Source of the DNA: DATFVJ01 sp963727015 | Lineage (GTDB): Bacteria; Actinomycetota; Actinomycetes; Streptosporangiales; Streptosporangiaceae | Direction: 5' to 3' | DNA: 64,000 nt | NCBI GenBank assembly: GCA_963727015.1 | Contig: CAVSEV010000007.1 | Span: 186,001-250,000, forward strand | Shown: positions 27,353 to 35,998 of the stretch, in pieces | How the letters are laid out: every line of letters begins with the position of its first letter | Numbering within the stretch: the stretch's first letter is position 1 | Made by a program: the position numbers and the translations under genes | The notes under the pieces: model-generated | What the model was told of the DNA's origin: nothing | Database searches by the model: none | The model's input: the letters and a program-made list of their open reading frames with translations, nothing else

Positions 27353-27550
27353 TCAGGCGGCCGCGACCACCATGCAGGTGGACCTAGGCGAGACGGCTCG
27401 GCCGTCCGGGAGCAGTTCCCCAGCGTCGTCAAACAACACGACACCGTTGCACAGCAGGCTCCACCCCTGCTCGGGATGGCTAGCCACGGCCCGCGCAGCG
27501 CCGCGGTCCGGCGCCAGCGCATCCGGGCATCGGGGCTGATGCTGGCACAT
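27353..27550 (-). CDS. DUF5999-like small protein
   Basis: 65 residues starting MCQHQPRCPDA, then PDRGAARAVASHPEQGWSLL and CNGVVLFDDAGELLPDGR. This closely follows the DUF5999 pattern of actinobacteria (MCQHQPPCP ... HPEQGWSLLCNGVLLFxDTGELLPDG). An in-frame ATG at 27604 would add 18 residues, but the family begins at MCQHQ. Possible metal binding through the three Cys and two His is inference; function unknown. Confidence 0.85.
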   Translation of the reverse strand: MCQHQPRCPDALAPDRGAARAVASHPEQGWSLLCNGVVLFDDAGELLPDGRAVSPRSTCMVVAAA

Positions 27551-27964
27551 CGCTTTCGCCAGGCGGTGAACTGACCTCGGTGGCGGCGCGAGCGGGTGCG
27601 TCATGGCTCCCCCATAAGGGTTCAGCTGCGGGATGCCGCCCTGGCAGCTCCGGCCGGCCTCTCGCCGGCGGCCGACGCCCGCACAGGTGGCAGCTACGTT
27701 CTCAGCGTGCCTCCGCAGCGCAGGCGAGACATCTGCCATTTGGACGATGCTGGGGCCTATCTCGATCCGGCGAAGTGCGCCCGGTGGTTTCCGTCGGCGC
27801 TCTCGGCCGGCCGACGGCTGAACAGCCCACCGATCCCGGTCCCTGCCGGCTCGCCGGAGCGGTCCAGGCCGCCGGCCCAGGTGACGATCGGAGCGACGGG
27901 ATGTCGATGAGGAGAACAAGCAAAGGCACGCCGCGACCGTGGAGCTTCGTACGAGGTGCGTGTA
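27551..27964. other. Intergenic stretch without a supported gene
   Basis: A plus frame reads LDDAGAYLDPAKCARWFPSA, which hints at a short conserved motif, but there is no start or domain to support it. No dyads noticed. Confidence 0.3.
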
Positions 27965-28963
27965 TCAGGCAACGGCGGCGGCGCGCAGAGCACGGTAGAG
28001 CAGTTGCTGGTCACCGAGCCGGTGCCGGAGTTCGCGTTCGAGGCCGCCGATGGGGACGAGGTTCTGCGGGGCGCGGGGATCCTTGTGCGGCGTGCTGGCT
28101 AGCGGCGGGAGGAGCCGGGCGGTCAGGTCGGCGAGCCGCGTGGCCCGCGTGGCTGGCAGGTCCGCGGAGCATTCGAGCCGCACCACGCCAGACCAGGGCG
28201 CGCCCTGGCCACCCGCGCCATGACCACTGGGCAGCCGCAGATACCACGCGCTGCGGCGCCAGGAGGTGCCCATGCCGAACACCGGGGTGCGCTGCCCTGG
28301 TGCGAGTGAGGCGACGACGGCGGCCTGTGCCGCAGGCAGGTAGGACGCGTGGTGGGTCTTGACGTAGCCGACCGTGCGCTCCAGGTGGGTGCGGCCGCGA
28401 AGCGGACCATCGACGATGAGCAGATCGTCTCCGCCCGGCCACTGGGCACGGAACCTCATCGCGAGTTCGACCTCGGTTTCCGTGAGCCCCCGCTGCAGCG
28501 CCAGGGACAGCGGATCGGGGCCGCTCGCGCCGGCCCGCCGCGCCGGGTAGCGGCCGTGCCTGGTGGCGATGCCGGCAGCCCCGGCAGCCCCGGCAGCCGC
28601 GGTGAAAAGGGCCCGCTGCACGGTGACCCCGGCGATGCGCGCCTCGCCGTCACAGCAGACGAGACCGGCCGCGAAGGACGCGGCGATGCCCGGTGCCGGC
28701 TGCGGGCTGTCGCCGTGGACCCAGATCCGGGCGTCGATGCGGCGCACGCCATCGAGGAAAAGCACCACGCCGGGAAGGCTTGCCGTCGTGTCAGGGCCGA
28801 CAGGGCGCCACCGTTCGGCCGGCAACTCCAGGTCCAGATCCAGTTGCGCGCTCGAACCGGGGGGCGCACCGTCCTCCAGTTCGTCACCGAAGGCCAGGCC
28901 GTAGGACGGGTCCCACGGATCCACGGTGAACAAGCCGCGGGCCAGGGTGGCCGGCCCGCTCAT
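27965..28963 (-). CDS. NurA-like nuclease of the HerA/Mre11/Rad50 cassette
   Basis: 332 residues. An acidic motif VVLFLDGVRRIDARIWV near residue 66 fits the first catalytic Asp of NurA, DDLLIVDGPL supplies a second, and the C-terminus has PHKDPRAPQNLVPIGGLE followed by LRHRLGD, the conserved ending of this family. NurA is a 5'-3' exonuclease that works with the HerA translocase to make 3' overhangs at breaks. Its ATG overlaps the sbcC stop (ATGA). Assignment is by motif and context; similarity is remote. Confidence 0.7.
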   Translation of the reverse strand: MSGPATLARGLFTVDPWDPSYGLAFGDELEDGAPPGSSAQLDLDLELPAERWRPVGPDTTASLPGVVLFLDGVRRIDARIWVHGDSPQPAPGIAASFAAGLVCCDGEARIAGVTVQRALFTAAAGAAGAAGIATRHGRYPARRAGASGPDPLSLALQRGLTETEVELAMRFRAQWPGGDDLLIVDGPLRGRTHLERTVGYVKTHHASYLPAAQAAVVASLAPGQRTPVFGMGTSWRRSAWYLRLPSGHGAGGQGAPWSGVVRLECSADLPATRATRLADLTARLLPPLASTPHKDPRAPQNLVPIGGLERELRHRLGDQQLLYRALRAAAVA

Positions 28964-31413
28964 AGCCGCTCCTTGCGCAGCACCGACGACCCGCCATCGC
29001 GGCTCACGACGAACCTGACGGGGACCCGGTCCGCGAGCGCAGCGACATGGGTGACGACGCCGACCATCCGGCCGGAGTCCGCGGCGAGACGTTCCAGAGT
29101 CGTGGCGACCGTATCCAGTGTGTCCTCGTCAAGGGTGCCGAATCCCTCGTCGAGGAACATCGAGTTCAGGTCACGCATACCGGCTGACAGCGCGATGACC
29201 TGATGTGACAGTGCGAGCGCCAGCGCCAGCGACGCCTGGAATGTCTCGCCGCCTGACAGCGTGTGCACCGGGCGGCGGGTCCCCGCATCGTTGTAGTCGA
29301 TGACGACCAGATCGTTGCGGTCGTCGCGATCAAGCTGGTACTGGCCGCCCGACAGCTCCATCAGCGTCGCCGAAGCTTCTGTCACCAGCGAGTCGAGCGC
29401 CTCGCTGCACAGCCAGCGCTCGAACGTGTTCGCCCTGAGCAAGCCACCGAGCATGTTCGCGACCTGCTCTTCCTCACGACGGGCGGCGACCTGCGCATCC
29501 AGCTCCGCGACCTGTTTGCGGTCCCTGCGCAGCACGTCAAGTTCGGTTTCTGCCTGGGCGCGGCGGCGGGCCACAAGGACCGGCGCCTGGGCCGGGTCGG
29601 CTGCCGCCGCGGCGGTATCTATGCCGCAACCGGCTAGCAGCGCCAGCAGGTCAGCGGCCTGCTCGCTGGCCGCGGCCCGCAGCGCGCCGGCCTCGGCGTC
29701 CAGTTCCGTCAAGCGCGCCTCGCGCTCGCCGCACTGCCCGGCGGCCCAATCCACCAGCAACTGCCAAGCCGTGGCCAGGTCAGTCTCGCGGGCTGGCGGG
29801 GCGCCGAGCCCGGCCACCGTGTCGCGGGATGCAGCCAGCGCCGCCCAGGCGGTCCGCTCATCCAGGGCGATCGCCGTCCGTGCCCGCTCGGCGGCGGCAA
29901 CGGCAGCCCGCGTCCCCTGTGCCCGGCGGCGCGCATGCTCGAGCGTGGCCTCGGCTTCGGTGGTCGCCGCAAGCGATGCGTTCACCTCTGCCTCACCTGG
30001 GGCGCCCGCGAGGGTGCCTGCGATCTCGGCGAGACGGCGCTCGGTCGCCTCCACCGCGCTGCGCGCCCCCGCCGCGGCCTTGCCCGCATCGCGATGCGCC
30101 ACCTGGGCGCGCCTGTGTGCCTTGGCTGCGGCGTCCACCCTGGCCTGCGCGGCGGTCAGGTCCGCGGGCGCCATGCCGTGCGGCAGCGTGGTGACCGGCC
30201 GCGAGCACACCGGGCAGGTGTCACCGAGGCGCAGGGTCTGGGCCAGAACGGCTGCCGCGTGCGCGTTTCGCGCGGCTGCGAGCGCACTCTGCGCGTCGCC
30301 GAATTCCGCCTCGGCGGCTTCCAGCTTCCCGGCGAGGTCCGTCTCGCGGGAGTCGCTGCCCGCGAGCGCGTCCCGCTGCTGTGCGAGCAGTTCCGACTGC
30401 TGCTGCCGCTGCGCGTACGCGTGCCTGAATTGCTCAAGCCAGGCCTTGTCAGGCAACTGGCCGCGCGCGTGCCTGATCTCCGCTTCCACCTTCTCGGCCC
30501 GCTCGCGGTTCTGGCCGGCTTCTGCAATGAGGGCGTCGGCCGTGCTGATGCGCTCCGCAAGCCCGGGGACATCGGCGGGCATCCGGAGCGCGCCGAGCCG
30601 CACAGTTTCTCCGCGGAGGGCTTGGGCCTGCGCCGCCGCGCCGTCGGCCCGCGCGATCGCCTTCACCAGCGTTGCCAGCCGCTCGTCGGCGACGGCGGCC
30701 AGGCCGGCCAGCTCCGCTACCAGGGCAGCCGCGGCCGCCTCGGCCGCCGCGGTCGCGCCGGCCAGGGCCGCACGCAACCGCTGCGCGTCGGCCATCCGGT
30801 CGGCGGCCCGCTGCGCACGTTCACGTGCACGCTGCCCGATCCGCTCGTACACGCCGAACGCCAGCAAGTGGACCAGCAGGTCCTGCCGCTCCCGGGGTTT
30901 GGCCTGGAGGAACTCGGCGAACCTGCCCTGGGGCAGCAGCACGGACTGGGTGAAGTGCTCGTAGCTGAGCCCGAGCAGGTGCGCCGCGCTGGCGCTGACC
31001 TGGTCGGGGCCTTCAGCGAGCTGCTCGGCGCTCGCCTGCAGGATCTCCTCGAGCGGAGCGCCAGGAGGAACCGCGGGATCGAGGCGCTCCAGCCGCGCCT
31101 CCTTCGTGTGCACCCGCCCGTTCTTGTCGCGGGCCAGGGCCCGCACGGCGGCGTACCGCCCGCCCGCCGTTTCGAAGATCAGGCAAACGCGGCACGTGTT
31201 CGCTGAGGGCGCGAGCGCGTGCGCGATCACGTTTTCTTTTCCCCAGCGGGGAACCGTGCCGTACAGGGCGAAGCACAGCCCGTCGATGAGCGTGCTCTTG
31301 CCCGACCCGGTGGGGCCGGTAAGCGCGAAGAAGTCGACGTCGGAGAAGTCGGCGTCCGCCGGGTGACGGTAGGAGCCGAAACCGTCGAGAACCAGCCGCA
31401 GCGGCCGCATCAC
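28960..31413 (-). CDS. sbcC: SbcC/Rad50-type ATPase
   Basis: 817 residues. Walker A is LTGPTGSGKSTLIDG near residue 35, the zinc hook is DTCPVCSRPV near residue 395 between two long coiled-coil arms, and the C-terminal lobe has the signature LSGGETFQASLALALALS and Walker B MFLDEGFGTLDED. Forms a complex with SbcD to process DNA ends, hairpins and blocked breaks. Coupled to sbcD by an overlap at 31410-31413 and to the nurA-like gene by ATGA. Confidence 0.95.
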   Translation of the reverse strand: MMRPLRLVLDGFGSYRHPADADFSDVDFFALTGPTGSGKSTLIDGLCFALYGTVPRWGKENVIAHALAPSANTCRVCLIFETAGGRYAAVRALARDKNGRVHTKEARLERLDPAVPPGAPLEEILQASAEQLAEGPDQVSASAAHLLGLSYEHFTQSVLLPQGRFAEFLQAKPRERQDLLVHLLAFGVYERIGQRARERAQRAADRMADAQRLRAALAGATAAAEAAAAALVAELAGLAAVADERLATLVKAIARADGAAAQAQALRGETVRLGALRMPADVPGLAERISTADALIAEAGQNRERAEKVEAEIRHARGQLPDKAWLEQFRHAYAQRQQQSELLAQQRDALAGSDSRETDLAGKLEAAEAEFGDAQSALAAARNAHAAAVLAQTLRLGDTCPVCSRPVTTLPHGMAPADLTAAQARVDAAAKAHRRAQVAHRDAGKAAAGARSAVEATERRLAEIAGTLAGAPGEAEVNASLAATTEAEATLEHARRRAQGTRAAVAAAERARTAIALDERTAWAALAASRDTVAGLGAPPARETDLATAWQLLVDWAAGQCGEREARLTELDAEAGALRAAASEQAADLLALLAGCGIDTAAAAADPAQAPVLVARRRAQAETELDVLRRDRKQVAELDAQVAARREEEQVANMLGGLLRANTFERWLCSEALDSLVTEASATLMELSGGQYQLDRDDRNDLVVIDYNDAGTRRPVHTLSGGETFQASLALALALSHQVIALSAGMRDLNSMFLDEGFGTLDEDTLDTVATTLERLAADSGRMVGVVTHVAALADRVPVRFVVSRDGGSSVLRKERL

Positions 31414-32738
31414 GCCTCCCCGGCAGCGGCCGTCGTGGCACCAGGGTCAGCCGGCGCGCCGGTGATCTCGTCGAGCAACTCGGCGAACATGGCGGATACC
31501 CGCGGATCGTCGATCTTTCGCTCAGCGAGGTATTCGCCGAACAATTGCCGCGGACTGCGCCCGGCCCGGCTTGGTGCCGCTCCGCTCCTGGCACCGGGCT
31601 GTGGCCGGTGCGCCTCGTCGAGCTGAACCTCGAGGGTGTGCGGCAGCTTGTCCCTGACCAGATCGCCGAGACCCGCGCGGGCCGGTGCCGCGAGGATCAC
31701 CCGCAGGTACGCGTCGCCAGCTTGTTCACCCTCCGCGACGACCTCCTCGAGCGTGCCGCGAAGCGTCCGCAGTGCCCGGCCACCGGCAATCGGCACCGGC
31801 CTGACGTCGGCCCTGATGCTCGGCCCGGCGGTGACGGCCAGGGCGACAGGCTCATTGGCCTCCTCGCCGAAGTCCACGGCGAGCGGTGACCCGGAGTAGA
31901 AGATCGGGCATGGCCCGGCGATCTCCTGCTGGCGGTGCAGGTGCCCGAGCGCGACGTAATGGGCGCTGGCAGGAAAAAGGCTCGCCGGCAGCTCGTAATC
32001 CAGGCTGGTCTGCACATCACGCTCGCCGCCGCCACGGCGGCCGCCGAGCAGCGTGGCGTGCGCGACGACAATGTTGACGGCATCCTCGCCCGGCGCCGCG
32101 GCTGCGGCGCGGCCAGCATTTTCGGTACGGCCAGCATTTTCGGTACGGCCAGCATCTTCTGTGCGGCCAGCAGCTTCCGTGCGGCCAGCATTTTCTGTGC
32201 GGCCAGCAGCTTCCGTGAAGCCAGTGCAGAGTAGCTGCATCATCGCCGAGACACGGCGGGCGTAGTCCAGGTTGTGTTCGGCGGCCTCGTGCAGCAGAAC
32301 CTCCGCGGCACGCACGGCGTACCGGTGGGACAGGAACGGCATCGCCGCGACCCTCGCGGTCTGTCCGCAGCGGGTGCGCAGCGAGAGGGTGCCACCGGCG
32401 TCGGGCCGTTTCGGCATCCCGAGCAGATGCAGCCCTAGCTGGCCGAGTACCGGCCGGTATACCGCGTCGAGCAAGTGCTGGTTGTCGTGGTTCCCCGCGA
32501 TCGCCACGACCTGGCGGCCGTCTTCGGCCAGCGCGAGCAGGGTGCGCATCACCAGCCCCTGCGCCCGCGGGCTCGGCGCGGCGGTATCGAAGAGGTCTCC
32601 GGCGATCAAGACGAGGTCGGCGTCCTCGGCGCGGGCGGCCGCCACGATGTTGCCGAGCACGGCCGTGTGCTCGTCATGCCGGTCACGGCCCTTGAGGACC
32701 TTGCCGACATGCCAGTCGCCGGTATGCAGAATCTTCAT
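31410..32738 (-). CDS. sbcD: SbcD/Mre11-type nuclease
   Basis: 442 residues from MKILHTGDWHVGK. The metallophosphoesterase motifs are complete: GDWHVG, IAGDLFDTAAPS, AIAGNHDNQ, NIVVAHATLLGG and YVALGHLHRQQ. Endo/exonuclease partner of SbcC. I start at 32738 rather than the GTG/ATG 24 bases earlier because AAGGG precedes it. An unusual feature is an 18-bp tandem repeat that inserts six AGRTEN-like hexapeptides between the third and fourth catalytic motifs. Confidence 0.94.
   Translation of the reverse strand: MKILHTGDWHVGKVLKGRDRHDEHTAVLGNIVAAARAEDADLVLIAGDLFDTAAPSPRAQGLVMRTLLALAEDGRQVVAIAGNHDNQHLLDAVYRPVLGQLGLHLLGMPKRPDAGGTLSLRTRCGQTARVAAMPFLSHRYAVRAAEVLLHEAAEHNLDYARRVSAMMQLLCTGFTEAAGRTENAGRTEAAGRTEDAGRTENAGRTENAGRAAAAAPGEDAVNIVVAHATLLGGRRGGGERDVQTSLDYELPASLFPASAHYVALGHLHRQQEIAGPCPIFYSGSPLAVDFGEEANEPVALAVTAGPSIRADVRPVPIAGGRALRTLRGTLEEVVAEGEQAGDAYLRVILAAPARAGLGDLVRDKLPHTLEVQLDEAHRPQPGARSGAAPSRAGRSPRQLFGEYLAERKIDDPRVSAMFAELLDEITGAPADPGATTAAAGEA
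32110..32217 (-). repeat. Six-copy 18-bp tandem repeat inside sbcD
   Basis: The unit CGGCCAGCATTTTCGGTA varies slightly among six copies and encodes AGRTEN, AGRTED or AGRTEA. Copy changes keep the reading frame. Confidence 0.9.
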
Positions 32739-32768
32739 GCGATCCCTTCGCGCGTTAACCACATGCCG

Positions 32769-32845
32769 GTCGTAGCGGCCCGCTCACTGCTGGATGAGAA
32801 TCCGCCGATTCACGTTTCAGGATCTCGATCGGCGACCCGGTCCGG
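32769..32845 (+). repeat. Dispersed repeat, copy 2
   Basis: Same sequence as 20137-20200 but on the opposite strand. It fills most of the gap between herA and sbcD. Shared core GCTCACTGCTGGATGAGAAT; further similarity in the GCGACCCGG tail. Confidence 0.8.
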
Positions 32846-32851
32846 CCGGAC

Positions 32852-34693
32852 TCAGAACGGCGGCGGGTCATCATCGGCGCCCGGGATCGTGGCGAACGGA
32901 TCGGCGGGCACCATCGGCCCCGGGTCGTGCCCGGCCCACGCGCCCTTTTCGCTTGGCCGGGTCGCCCAGGCGGGGAAGGGGAAATCTACGGCCAGCGGCA
33001 CCGGGATGTCGGGCTGGGCGATGAACATCGTGCCAGGTTTGGCAAGGGTGGCACGCAGCCGCTGGGCCGGCGGCAGGTATCCGTACTCGGGCCGGTCGGC
33101 TTCCGCCGCGTCGAGCCTGCCCGCGACCCGGATCGAGCAGTTGGCGAGGATGCGCCGCTCGACCTCGCTCGCTGTCTGCTGCGCGCCAATCAGGATGACG
33201 CCGAGCGACCGGCCCCGTTCTGCGACATCGAGCAGGATCTGCTTTATCGGGCTGTCGCCCTCGCGCGGCGCGTACTTGTTGAGCTCGTCCAGCATGACGA
33301 ACATCAGCGGCCGTGCGGTGCCCTGCCGTTCCTTGCGGGCGAGCTCGCCCTGCAGGGTGACGCCGACCACGAACCGCTGCGCCCGGTCCGGCAGGTTGTG
33401 CAGGTCGATGACGGTGACCTGCGCCTTCGACGTGGTGATGGACCGCTCACCGCGGTGCCCAAGATCCCCGCGGATGATCACTGACAGCGGCCGAACCGCC
33501 GACCGCAGCCGCCGGAGGAACGCGTTCACGCTGCCGGTCGCCGTGCTCCCAGCCACCCAGCCACCGCGAAGCGTGTCGTCGCCGAGCTCGGCCTCCAGCA
33601 GATCGACCAGGCCGGCGAGGGTGCGGATCGTCGTGTCGCCCGTGGGGCCCGCGTTCCGGATCCGGATCGCCCCTTCGCTGCCCACCCCGGCGCCGTCGCG
33701 CCGCAGCCGCGCCGCGACCTGCCCGATCAGCATCGTGTACTGGGCGCGCTCGTCCTCGGCGTCCGCGAAAACGAACGGCAGCAGTTCCTGTTCGCAGAAC
33801 TCCGCCAGGGTCCAGTAGAAGGGGCTGACAGCCCGATCGCGGGCGGCGACATCCGGTGTGCCGGCCGGATCACCGCGCCGCGGCGGGGCGAACACCCGGA
33901 CATTCCCGAACGGCTTCGCGGGCAGTCCCAGGTCTTTGTAACGGGCGCGCTGCACATCGGTTAGCCGGTTGTTCGCGTAATCAAGGAACAGCAGGTCCTC
34001 GCCCTTGACGCTGAAGATCAGCGCCTTTGTGTTGTGTGCCTCGCCGGCCAGCACCCCGCAGTTAGTGATGGAATGCAGCAGGAAGGTCGCAAATGATGTC
34101 TTGGTGGCAATTCCTGATACCCCGGAAATGGAGACGTGCGCGCCGCGGGTACCGTCAAGGAACTCGAAGTTGACAAACACCGGCTGCCCGTCCCGGCCGA
34201 AGCCGGCTGGCACTTTCGCGCCGCCCATCTCGTCGAAGTACAGCGCGGTCTCGCGCTGCCGTCCGGTTGCCCGCGCCACGGCCGCGCCAGGCAGTGGCGG
34301 GACGTACACCTCCGGCTCAACCCGGGTCACAGTCACCTCTGCGACCTCACACACCTCCGCGGGGAGCGCGCCTTGCTGGATGAGGAAGACGTCCGAGGCG
34401 AACCTGGCGCCCTCGTGAACCGCCTCAACGTCGGTAACGACCCCCGCGAGCTGGATCTGGCCCTGGCCTGGCAACTCACGGACGGTAACGACGACATCGT
34501 CTAGCTGGAGATACTGCCCCTGCGCCAGCCCGACAGAGAACTTCAGCGGTGTTGCTGGCACGGTACCGATGACCAGTCCCACCGCATCGTCCAGGACGTG
34601 GCCGGGCATGCGCGCGCGCAGCGCCGGTGCGCCCAGTTCACGGTCGAGGGCAGCAACCGAGCGGATGTCTCCCGGGTGAGCTACGTCAGTCAC
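32852..34693 (-). CDS. herA: HerA-type DNA translocase ATPase
   Basis: 613 residues. An N-terminal HAS-barrel-like part is followed by the ATPase core: a Walker A position with the altered sequence SGVSGIATKTSFATFLL, Walker B PLMFVMLDELNKYAP, a later IGAQQTASEVERRIL (sensor/arginine region) and IRVAGRLDAAEADRPEY. HerA hexamers pump DNA into NurA and act with Mre11-Rad50. The four-gene order herA-sbcD-sbcC-nurA matches the archaeal resection cassette. The Walker A lysine seems kept (TKTS) but spacing is unusual. Confidence 0.88.
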   Translation of the reverse strand: MTDVAHPGDIRSVAALDRELGAPALRARMPGHVLDDAVGLVIGTVPATPLKFSVGLAQGQYLQLDDVVVTVRELPGQGQIQLAGVVTDVEAVHEGARFASDVFLIQQGALPAEVCEVAEVTVTRVEPEVYVPPLPGAAVARATGRQRETALYFDEMGGAKVPAGFGRDGQPVFVNFEFLDGTRGAHVSISGVSGIATKTSFATFLLHSITNCGVLAGEAHNTKALIFSVKGEDLLFLDYANNRLTDVQRARYKDLGLPAKPFGNVRVFAPPRRGDPAGTPDVAARDRAVSPFYWTLAEFCEQELLPFVFADAEDERAQYTMLIGQVAARLRRDGAGVGSEGAIRIRNAGPTGDTTIRTLAGLVDLLEAELGDDTLRGGWVAGSTATGSVNAFLRRLRSAVRPLSVIIRGDLGHRGERSITTSKAQVTVIDLHNLPDRAQRFVVGVTLQGELARKERQGTARPLMFVMLDELNKYAPREGDSPIKQILLDVAERGRSLGVILIGAQQTASEVERRILANCSIRVAGRLDAAEADRPEYGYLPPAQRLRATLAKPGTMFIAQPDIPVPLAVDFPFPAWATRPSEKGAWAGHDPGPMVPADPFATIPGADDDPPPF

Positions 34694-34837
34694 CTGACCC
34701 CCTTGGCAGGTTGTTCGGTCGCAGCACGGAGCTTACGTCCAGGTCCCAGGCCGTTCCGCGGCTTTCACGCAGAAGCCGGGAGCCGCCCCCGCAGCCAGGC
34801 ACGACCGGGGCCAGGGTCGCACCGGCCGGCCGGCCGG

Positions 34838-35100
34838 ATCCGCCAGGGCGGGCGGATCCGCCAGGGCGGGCGGATCTGCCAGGGCGGGCAGATCCGCCCG
34901 GGGCGGGCGGACCTGCCTGGCCGGGGGGATCTGCCCAGGCGGCGGTCGGATCCGCCCAGGGCGGGGGATCTGCCCGGGCGGTCGGATCTGCCAGGGCGGG
35001 CGGATCTGCCGTGGCGGGGGATCTGCGCGGAGCGGGCGGGCGGATCTGCCTGGCGGGGGTCCTGCGCGGGGCGGGCGGATCTGCCGCGGCGGCGGACCGG
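34838..35100. repeat. GC-rich minisatellite, GGCGGGCGGATCTGCC-like units
   Basis: About 15 degenerate 15-17 bp units built on GGCGG-GATC(C/T)GCC. Because the unit is nearly palindromic, frames stay open on both strands and translate to Arg/Asp/Leu/Pro repeats, but no gene is supported. It lies upstream of herA. Confidence 0.85.
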
Positions 35101-35274
35101 CCTGGGCATGCGAACGGGCCGCAGCCAGGCGGTCCTGCCCGCATTCGCTGCCAGGCGGCTCGTTACAACCTCGGCTAGCTGGCGGATGTTTCGCCCGGGA
35201 GTGCCACCGCATGCTGAGAACGTCCTGACCACCCGGTCACGCTACCGGGCGCGGCCAAGGATCGAGGAGGAGTC

Positions 35275-35448
35275 GTGCACCCGCTAATAATGGAAGCACT
35301 AGCTGCCGAGCGCATCAAGGCCATAACCGCGGCGGCCGACGACGCGCGGCAGGCGCGGCAGGCCCGGCGGGCCCGGCGAATGACCATGCACCGGTCATCG
35401 CGGCGACCGCGATGGGGTACATCATTGCCGCGAGCCGAATCCGGGTAA
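35275..35448 (+). CDS. Small basic protein
   Basis: 57 residues from a GTG with GAGGAGG 4 bases upstream. MHPLIMEALAAERIKAITA is helical, then RQARQARRARR is strongly basic. Short proteins with MHPxLMxxLAAER starts are frequent in actinomycetes. The basic helix could bind nucleic acid (inference). Function unknown. Confidence 0.65.
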   Translation: MHPLIMEALAAERIKAITAAADDARQARQARRARRMTMHRSSRRPRWGTSLPRAESG

Positions 35449-35589
35449 GTTCCTGCGACCGGTGCGCCGACCGCGTTCCGGTCGCCAGTGAGCCCGGTTA
35501 ACAGCGGCCCCGGCGCCACCACCCGCCTCGAGCGTGCGGGCCCGTGCGGACACGAGAGCAGAACCAGCGCGAAGATCTTTCGTACCAGC

Positions 35590-35965
35590 CTGCCCACAGG
35601 CTATGCGGTGCGTCCACAGCCCATCGACCCTGGGTGGGAGGGATTACTGGCAATGTTATCCACATGGAGTGGCGCCGTTTACGGCGACTTTCCCACAGGT
35701 TCGGCGATCCTTGTCCACATGCGATCCACAGGCCAGCCCGTGTATGGTCCTGTTCCCAGTCCACGCGAGCCGGTGGCCCGATACTTGTAGTCGGCCCGAT
35801 AGTTGCAGTCGGTAGGAATGCCGCCTCGCGTGATTGCGTGGTGCGATGCCGGAGGGCGGCTATTCCCAGGCCGCCCGGATGTACATGAGGCGCGCGCTTC
35901 ATTATATGGGATACGAGTTGTGTGTTGTTTACGTCGTGTGTTGTTTACGTTGTGCATTGTTTACG
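35590..35965. other. Origin-like region: six DnaA-box-like 9-mers plus iterons
   Basis: Six same-strand 9-mers ending in CCACA lie within 141 bp: CTGCCCACA 35590, GCGTCCACA 35610, TTATCCACA 35656, TTTCCCACA 35689, TTGTCCACA 35711, CGATCCACA 35722. TTATCCACA and TTGTCCACA are perfect DnaA boxes. Two 18-bp direct repeats GGCCCGATANTTGNAGTC follow near 35776, then an AT-rich patch and three TTGTTTACG iterons at exact 16-bp steps (35925, 35941, 35957). No gene is present. dnaA or a rep gene is not visible nearby. Confidence 0.6.
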
Positions 35966-35998
35966 GAGCAGGACCGATGTGGCGGTGGTGAGGGAACG

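Noticed and set aside
29300..30964. A 554-residue plus-strand frame opposite sbcC.
   Set aside because: Serine/alanine/arginine-rich antisense translation of the coiled-coil gene with no domain.
34598..35287. A 229-residue repetitive plus-strand frame reading GRADLPGRSDLPGR-type sequence.
   Set aside because: It is produced by the minisatellite, is open on both strands and has no start signal.
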